Source of the DNA: Oscheius onirici
Taxonomy: Eukaryota; Nematoda; Chromadorea; Rhabditida; Rhabditidae
Length of the DNA stretch: 64,000 bases
Direction: 5' to 3'
NCBI GenBank assembly: GCA_932521025.1
Contig: OW051469.1
Span: 2,244,398-2,308,397 of the forward strand
Below, piece after piece: positions 56,835 through 64,000 of the stretch; within the stretch, counting starts at the first letter, position 1, and each line of letters starts with the position of its first letter. The notes under the pieces are model-generated. The model was not told where the DNA came from and did no database searches. It was given only the letters and a program-made list of their open reading frames with translations. Position numbers and translations under genes: made by a program.

Positions 56835-59800
56835 CTTGCTGGAATTTGGTCAATAGAATGAGAGAGAAAAAAATTAATGAGAGAGTGACAGGCGTTCTGG
56901 AGCTCTTTTTTGCTGTCTCAATTAGGGACATATGACCACAGAGAGAGGGAAAGGTTGGAGCAGACGTCTGTTTGGATACAAACGGGAGAGAGAGAGAGAG
57001 GTATGAGTCAAGGACAGATGTTTAGTAAGAGATCATTGGGTTGTTGATACAAACACAGAGAGAGAGACTACAGTAAGCCTTTTGCCCCCTTCAGGGGACT
57101 CGATTGAAGGAGGCGTGATGCCTGGCGGGATGGCTCAGTGCCGAGCTGCTCATCGTCTCCTCTCGACTCCGCCTCCCTTCTCGGCCAATGAGGACGGGGA
57201 GGGCGTGTCCGAGAGAAGAGACCAGACGTCTCATCTTCAGGAGATTGAAGCTCTTGACTCTCTACTGTATCTATTTGAACTGACCATTGGTCAAGGCAAA
57301 AGAAGAGAGAGAAAAAGAAAGAAAGAGAGAGAGACAGAGGGAGAGAGTGAGATTGAAAAAATTCCAGAGGGCCTGATTGGGATCTGTCAAAGCTTTTTTC
57401 TCTGGACGACAGATTCCTCCGGAATCTGTTCTATTTGCTTCGAAAAGCTGGTGTGCATCGAGCCACAAAGCCACGGCTGTTCCTATCCGCTGGTCCACCT
57501 TCGTCGATAAATATAGACTTTGACAGCTCTCGGAGAGAAAGAAAACAAATCTCAATCCGTCCCGGTCATCTGGAATCAAAAAGGGTCTCGGGACCGAAAT
57601 CTTAATTCAATAAAAGGGGCAGTTGTTTCAGAAAAGTTTAGAAAGCTTATGTTATTGCCATAATTTTCGGCGCGACTTGCATCCATGGCGCAGTGCCAAG
57701 TAGCGCTACTTAGAACAGAGAGGTCTCGGGTTCGGATCCCTGAATAATAAATATTTTTTATTTTTGTTATAATTCACTTTTTCAGCTTTTTAAAAGATGG
57801 TTTACCAACTGGCTCCGATCTGAAGCTCCCTTAGGGTATGGATCTCTCCCAATTACCGCACAGTCTTATATAACCGCTATCGTAATGTAATCCGAAAATT
57901 GGCTCCTCACGCCCTTGAGCCTCTCCCCTCCTTAGCTCCATTGGTTATTTCGAGGACACCTCAATTGACGGCTGGCCAGGTGATGGAGCCAGCCGGCCGT
58001 GAAGCTCTTCCTGACAGGAAGACGGGGCTCGAGGGTGGCACCGACTGGAGAATTGTAATGTCAAGTCGAGTGTAGAGAATGAGTCAATCTCCATTAGGAG
58101 GAGAGAAGACTGTACGGTACAGCCGAGGCGCGTGGGCAAACGCAACTCTGAATGGAGTCGAGAGGGGGATCGCACCCACTCGCTCACTTTGGCAAACTCT
58201 ACTCAAACAGACACAGGTTATCAGGAACGGAGGTGCTCGCTATTGACACCTTAGATGGTAGAAAGTTACTGAATAGGGAGTTAGTCACTCTCAGAGAGTC
58301 AGAGAACATGCATCTGTTGCCCCACAGAGCCTATCTCACAGTGGCAGATCATCCACACCGCCATACTCTGCTATCTCCTGCTGTGTCATCGAAGCTAATC
58401 CTCCTTCTTCATATATTCCATTTAAAATCTGAGAGTACGGTAGCACCCATCCCCCCGTCTCCTGCATCAAATAAATATGGCTCGAGGCAATACATGTGAG
58501 ATTACCTGGCAATCTCATCTGGCAAACATTCTCTTCACTCTCCGCTCTCCGTGTGCTGCCTCACGGGGAAGACTCATCAATGCTCAAGTAGGCGTCGATC
58601 CGAGCTCTCACCTGGAGGAGGAGAATGAGAACACAATAGACCGAGTATTAATGACAGTCGTCTGCATTCAAAGATTCAAAAAAGAAGAGGCTGGTTCTAG
58701 TCTAAAGATGGCGTTGCCCTGTCGTTGTAACTGTCATTGGTTCTGACGAAAATGGCAGAATATTGTGTCTCAATTTTTTTTCAGAAAATTTGACAATTAC
58801 AGTCCTCTGTCTGACTTCCGACTATCTCATTCGAAAGACACTCTTTTGCCCGGTAGTCTTCTGTTTCGGAATCTTGCGGTCATCCTCCTAATCAAAGATT
58901 CTTTTCAAAATTTACAGTCAATGTTGTGGAGAAAGGGTAAGCTAGAAGGTACAGTCGTAAAGTTGTCAGGTTAACTTTTTCTGAATAAATTGGTACCATT
59001 TTTCGTCGAAAATGGCTTGTTCCCTGTACCAAGTATCGTAAGTTGGAAATATACCTAGCCTCGCGGAAGATTTGAGTTGTCTGGTCTCTCACGGCGTTTA
59101 TTCAAAAGAAGCATGACCGTAATATAAAGTATTTATTTTTCGGGACCCTATTATTCAAATACGGCACCGTTCGATACGCAGTTAATGATACGGCTGTGAT
59201 CGATAGACGGGATAACAAGGTTTTTAGAACAAAACGAATTTACTTTTGGAGAGAAATCAACCGCTCTAGGCGGAAAGAATCACAAATCTGGGATAAAGGA
59301 GGACATTATTCAAATGAAGAAGGTTTGGGGCCCAAATCGTAGGGATACAGTAATGCGGAAATTTGAAAAAAAAGGGAAAGATCCCAATAGATACGCAGGC
59401 AAAAACAAATTTAGCTGCGCATCTTGGCTGAGTATGCAATGTTTGTGAGTTTTATTCTTACCAACGAAAAAGCTCCTGGATTACGGTAGCAATCTCATCT
59501 TTTCGAACAATCGTACCTTGTACAGTTTTTTTTGCTGAAGGTTTATTCCTCCCCTTGAAAAATTATGAAAACACATTTTGCCCCAGTTGTCATTCTCTGA
59601 CTTTCCCCTTTGTCCCCCCACCTCGCCCGATGATAAGAAACCGCCGATAAGGAATCTAAGAGGTACCTGCTACCCCATTTTTTTTTGTAAGCTCGGTCGG
59701 TTGAACTGACACGTCTGTTTGTCTTATCGACTTCGAGGCTTCCCCGCCAAGTTCAGACCCAATGTTTTCCTTCTATTTGCTCAACACATGTTCACCGCTT

Positions 59801-60552
59801 TTCACCCGCTTTTTGGTCATTTTTAGAGAAAACATGATGTTTCATTCGATGCGCTGATTAATAGATTTTTTCCGCCGTAACAAAACATAGACTTTTTTGA
59901 ATGACACTAACACTGAAAATCAGGCAAATCGTGACGAGACCCTGTGATAGACTTTAGCGAATTCTGAAGGTCCCGTCGCGATCTCCAGTTCTCCCCTTGA
60001 TCCTTTGACAACAGATTGACTTTATTCTCCAAAAATTTAAGTGACCGGAAGTTTCATTGACCTGTACAGTATCGATTTTCTAATCTGACTCTGGTCTCTC
60101 AGTCTCCATTTTGAACCCCGTTTCTTGACCTTTAAGTAGTTTTTCACCTAGAAAAGGAAGTCACCCAGATGACAACAGGTGCGACAGAGAAAGGCACAGC
60201 TGGCTCGAAGGACGCGCTTCCTTTTCCTCTCTAATTGTCTAATTGTTAGGGGGGTCAGTAAGACTGAGGGACAGAGACGGACAGACAGAAAGACAGAGAC
60301 AGAGAGACAGAGAGAGACAGAGAGACAGATGGACAGGGGACAAAAGCATAGAGAGTCAGAGAGACAGAGACTGCTTACAAAATAAAGATGACTTCAGACG
60401 GTTCTCTGGTCTTTCTCCCCCCTGACCGATAAACAGAGTGCGTCTGCCCTCCAATTGAGAGACCACCCGATAACTATCGATTTTCCCGACTTCCCCCTCC
60501 ACAGCTGACCGATCCACGAATCGTCTCCATTCTCATGAATTTATAGTCCAAA
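56835..60552. other. Long divergent spacer upstream of egl-43 and the MFS gene
   Basis: 3.7 kb, the largest gene-free stretch of the window. It holds one SINE-like copy (57683-57770), a decayed family A hairpin (59385-59515: TGGCTGAGTATGCAATGTTTG and TCTTTTCGAACAATCGTACC) and GACAGAGA tracts (57300-57350, 60265-60370). Open frames here show no family features. Confidence 0.5.
57683..57770 (+). mobile_element. SINE-like copy S11
   Basis: ATGGCGCAGTGCCAAGTAGC (A-box side), TCTCGGGTTCGGATCCC (B-box), then an AATATTTTTTATTTTTG tail. Confidence 0.65.
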
Positions 60553-63500
60553 ATGGCCTGTTGCTATTCATTTGGTTTAGTCAGAATGGAGACGGAAGAT
60601 CCAGTCCTTCGATTTGTGCCGAAAAACTTCAGAGCCGGAGTGGTTCTGATTGGAGGGCTCTTCTCCATGCTCTCATTTGGAAATGTCTACACATTTGGTA
60701 AGATTTGCATTTTTTTAATTAAATTAAATTTTAAAAATTTAATCGATTTTAGGCAATATGCTCCCATATATGGTTTCCTACTTTCGATGGAAAGTCAACC
60801 CAACGATGACGTCAGGGAGCATGATCTGGCTTCAAACACTGATGAGTGAGTATTTTTCTGTCCCTCTCTTTCAATCGAAAATGGCATTTTACAGCTTTCC
60901 GATGTTCTACAAAGTTGTAGATTTTGATCTGAGCTACAACTTTGCAGAACATTGAAAATTTCAAAAATGCTGTCTTCAAGCCGTAAATGGCGAATTCTCA
61001 AAAAGTATAAAAAATTCTCAAAAAGGATGCTATGCAAAAAGCACGAGTACCTTGTATTGCAGCAAGATTTTTGCGCTAGTCTGGCGCAGTGCCAAGTGGC
61101 GCCACCTATCATCCGCAAGGTGAGAGGCTCAGATACCGGCGATGAATTTTCTTTTTGCATTTTTGTCCTCAATCTCTCAGTCTCTCTAGACCAAATTCAG
61201 TTCCTGGTACGAGACAGAAGCCACCGCATTCTTCTCTCCCATTCGTGTCAGGCGTCATCCCCTCTGCTCCGCTGATCGAGTCTCCTTTGATTCGATTGTG
61301 ACAGTCTCGGTGCCCGTGAATGAAACATCCACTCGGACCGTATTAGGCTCCCCTCAGCAAATAGGCTCCTTTTATGAATAGGAGTAGTCGAGTTAGAGAG
61401 AGAGGGAGAGGTTGAGGGGACCAGATTGTTCGTGTTTAGCTATTCATTGACAAGCTAATTGTTGTGCTCATTAGTCATTTTCAGGTGGGATTCCATTCGC
61501 CATGCTGTTAGGAGGGATTTTGGAGCGGCGTCTTGGCGGAAGGAAGGCAGCCATTCTGGGATCTGGTATCTATACGTAAGTATAGTTTTCAACAAGGGTT
61601 ACTGTAGTGCTTTCGCGAGGTTCCTGTCACGAAGTTACAGTAACCCTAAACCTGGTATTCATTCTTGAAAAATACGTTTTTGGAACTCCCGCTGTTTCGG
61701 GTTGAAGACGACATTTTCGAGCTTTTTGATGCTTTACAAAGTTGTACAGATTGATCTGGACTACAACTTTGCAGAACATGAAAAAGCTGAAAAATGTTGT
61801 CTTCAGCAGAAAAAATAAGCGCTTTTGAAGAGGGTGTTGCTCAGAGCAAAAAGTTTACGAGCATCATAGATTTTCCGGCGCGGTTTGCTTATCTGGCGCA
61901 GTGGTAAGTGGCGCTACCATTGGTCCGTAAGGTCCGTTCGGACCCCTCGATTAAAAATTCTTTTTGCCTTTTACCGCTCTTAGCTCTAAAAGACGACAAA
62001 CAGAGTCTCTCTTTCCTACAGTAGACTCGTCGTCAAAAATGGCAGTATTGATACAGACAGCTGTCTCTCTGCCATTGATGTCTTGTATTTGCCTACCTCT
62101 TTCCTGCGCACCCTTCTCACCCAGAGAGAGTCTGAGACAGGGGAACAATATCAGATATGGCAATTAATCAGAGGGAGAGAGTAGCTGTTGAAGGCTGACT
62201 TTGATTGCCCCTCGAGATCGTAAAAGAACGCATTTGGAGAGTGACAGCCAGGTGGCACACGCAACACGCATACCCTTAACAGACATCAGCTTGATTGTGT
62301 CTGACTTTTGTGAGGGATCTTGTATATTTTCAGAGGGGGAGTACTGGCAACTTACTTTGCGATACAACACTCTTTTGCTGCTGTGCTCTTCACGATGGGA
62401 GTCGTGGCCTCGATTGGAGGAAGTATTGCGTACAACTCGATTTTGACTACAGCTCAGAGGGTAAGAGAGACAGAGAGACAGATAAACTCATCGGTCCTAG
62501 TGCAAAAAGACCTAACCTTTTTTTTCAGTTTTTTTCACTAGTAAATGCTTTTTTCGTGACTATTATTGGGGGGGGGGGTGGGTTCAGTTAGGACCCACAG
62601 GATCCCATGGAGAGGAAGGGTAATGGTACCAAGGGAGGGCCTTATATCTCTCTGCAGAACTGATTGGTATGACTGCATGGATTCTGTTGGGTTCTCTTCT
62701 TTGATCTAAACAAACGGTTCTTTCCCACGATATCTCTTTATAATTTGTTCGATTTGTTTCCGATGGAGAGACAGTCTAATGAGAAAACGAAGAGTTTTAA
62801 CTGTTTTTCTACCGGTGTTTACTTGAAAGAGAGAACAGTTACAGTTTTTTAGATCAGCACAGAAAACCCATCAGAATGTAGATAGACATGAGTATCAGTT
62901 CAGTAGAGAGAAACCAAAATCCATCGACTAACAATGAGGGCTCAGTCGGATCAGATGACTCAGCTTTGCTTCTTTCACAGAATTGTGCTTTGTCTGGTGA
63001 TAAAACTGTAAGGACACACTCTACTCTCTGTGAGAAGCATCTTGGAAACCCTTTAGCACAGGATTCATTGCAGCGCCCAGTTTCATACCTTGGTTTCATG
63101 GTGAAGCTTTGGTCGGGCAGGGTTCCCCAATAATAGACACGAAAAAAGCATTTACTAGTGGAAAACTGAAAAAAGGTTAAGACCGGTCTTTATTTTTATG
63201 ACCGGTCTTTATGCACTAGAGCCAACTCATCTACCCTTTCAGTGGCTCCCAGACAGTGTCGGTCTGGCTGGAGGACTAATTGTCGGTGGTTACGGATGTG
63301 GCGCCTTCATCCTCTCACCCCTCCAAACTACCTTCATCAATCCACTCGACTACCGCGTCAACTCTGAAGGTTTCTTCACGGAAGAAGATCTTCTGGAACG
63401 AGTCCCTCAAGTCTTCGTCGTCATGGCTACTCTCTTCGCGCTGCTCCAAATCTTCGGACTATTTTTCCTCGGCTCTCCCACTGAAGATATCCGTTCGGAG

Positions 63501-64000
63501 TCGGACAACCTCATCACAGACAATAGGGAAAAGTCTGTAGGAACTCAATTGAAATCGACCACCTTCATTCTACTGTTCATTAGTCTCACTTGCAATGCTC
63601 TTTGGGTGCAGTTGGTCAGTGGTCTTTACAAGGTAAGAATGTTCCAATTTTTCTAGAAGGTTCTATACTTCCAGGCCTACGGTCAACAGTTCATCACCTC
63701 TGATCTCTTCCTCTCCTTTGTAGGATCCATGGCTTCTATAGGAAATGCTATGAGTCGAGTGGTCTGGGGAGTCTTTGTCGACTCGGTACGTTTTGCTTGT
63801 CTCTCTGTCCCTCCCCGTCCTCATAAGTTCCCATGGGCTTTGACAAAGCACCATACTCACCAATAAGAGGAGGCTTCTTTCAAGAGCTTTATTGGCAGAA
63901 GGGGACACGTCTAAGGCTGGTCGAGGTTGAGGCCCTGTTCCTTAATCTTGGCAGCCATCTGTGTCCATCCTGATGTCCGTCTTCAGGGCATGCAGCTGCG
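60553..64000 (+). CDS. MFS transporter, oxalate/formate-antiporter or monocarboxylate type (3' end outside window)
   Basis: Exons 60553-60697, 60753-60845, 61485-61575, 62334-62460, 63243-63632, 63675-63785 and the start of a seventh at 63987; all joins are in frame. TM1 (GVVLIGGLFSMLSFGNVYTF) and TM2 are followed by the MFS motif-A loop (LERRLGGRKAA) between TM2 and TM3. TM4 is GVVASIGGSIAYNS and the next part WLPDSVGLAGGLIVGGYGCG. Then come a long hydrophilic central loop after TM6 (GSPTEDIRSESDNL) and TM7 onward. Nematodes carry families of such transporters for small organic acids; the substrate cannot be told. The start could also be the internal ATG giving METEDPVLRFVP. Introns 2, 3 and 4 carry palindromes and SINE-like copies. 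Confidence 0.8.
60880..61165 (+). mobile_element. Palindrome plus SINE-like copy S12
   Basis: A family C palindrome at 60885-60960 (GATGTTCTACAAAGTTGTAG with CTACAACTTTGCAGAACAT) precedes a SINE copy at 61079: CTGGCGCAGTGCCAAGTGGC, a diverged B-box GGCTCAGATACCGG and a TTTTCTTTTTGCATTTTTG tail. It lies in intron 2 of the MFS gene. Confidence 0.65.
61685..61975 (+). mobile_element. Palindrome plus SINE-like copy S13
   Basis: A family C palindrome at 61700-61815 (GATGCTTTACAAAGTTGTAC with CTACAACTTTGCAGAACAT; outer arms GAAGACGACATTTTCGAGC and AAAATGTTGTCTTC) precedes CTGGCGCAGTGGTAAGTGGC, a B-box-like CCGTTCGGACCCC and a TTCTTTTTGCCTTTT tail. It lies in intron 3 of the MFS gene. Confidence 0.65.

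Noticed and set aside
58152-58499. 115-codon open frame in the egl-43 upstream spacer
   Set aside because: No membrane, motif or splice pattern; nothing in either strand supports a gene.

Overview
This window is eukaryotic and almost certainly nematode (Chromadorea-like). Genes are split by many short introns (mostly 35-60 nt) with T-rich TTTTCAG acceptors. Several 5' ends sit directly behind such an acceptor, as expected for spliced-leader trans-splicing. There is a cluster of nematode-type serpentine chemoreceptors, a lustrin-type cysteine-rich secreted protein, and an EGL-43-like zinc-finger gene. I cannot name the species. No rRNA, CRISPR or functional tRNA gene was found. All exon models were assembled by hand from splice sites, frame continuity and family recall; no search was run.

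Layout. 0-1 kb: 3' end of a serpentine receptor (+). 1.6-6.8 kb: ten-exon lustrin-domain secreted protein (+), with a small secreted Cys-rich gene nested on the minus strand in its second intron. 7.0-11.3 kb: ZNF598-type ribosome-collision E3 ligase (-). 12.4-20.5 kb: ARID4/RBBP1-type chromatin protein (+), 19 exons, including one apparent 16-nt intron. 20.9-29.0 kb: serpentine receptors (two on minus, one on plus, one plus-strand pseudogene), with a truncated LINE in one intron. 29.3-29.9 kb: F-box-like gene (-). 30.4-34.2 kb: RUN plus Rubicon-homology protein (-). 36.0-37.5 kb: PDCD10/CCM3 (+). 38.2-38.9 kb: TAF13 (+). 40.0-40.6 kb: unidentified C-terminal gene (-). 40.6-43.3 kb: large degenerate relative of the F-box-like gene (+). 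43.5-46.1 kb: TBC1D20 (-). 46.8-47.8 kb: mitochondrial ATP synthase subunit f (+). 48.6-50.7 kb: dTMP kinase (+). 51.6-56.8 kb: EGL-43/PRDM3-16-type zinc finger (-). 60.6 kb to the edge: MFS transporter of the oxalate/formate-antiporter or monocarboxylate type (+).

The conserved genes are unrelated housekeeping or regulatory functions (translation quality control, chromatin repression, autophagy/endosome traffic, CCM3/STRIPAK signalling, TFIID, Rab GAP, ATP synthesis, nucleotide synthesis, neural cell fate). I see no gene-cluster pathway.

The most striking content is repetitive. At least ten copies of a tRNA-derived SINE-like family share a TGGCGCAGT A-box and a T-rich TTTTTTGC-type tail; the better-preserved ones have a TTTAAAGCGAGCCTCC-type 5' block. 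Two composite elements join a tRNA-Glu-like unit to a minisatellite. There are several hairpin (MITE) families, including TA-flanked ones and a 439-bp hAT-like element with an 8-bp target duplication. A small palindrome family repeatedly lies next to the SINEs. GACAGAGA/GTCAGAGA-type low-complexity sequence fills introns and spacers.
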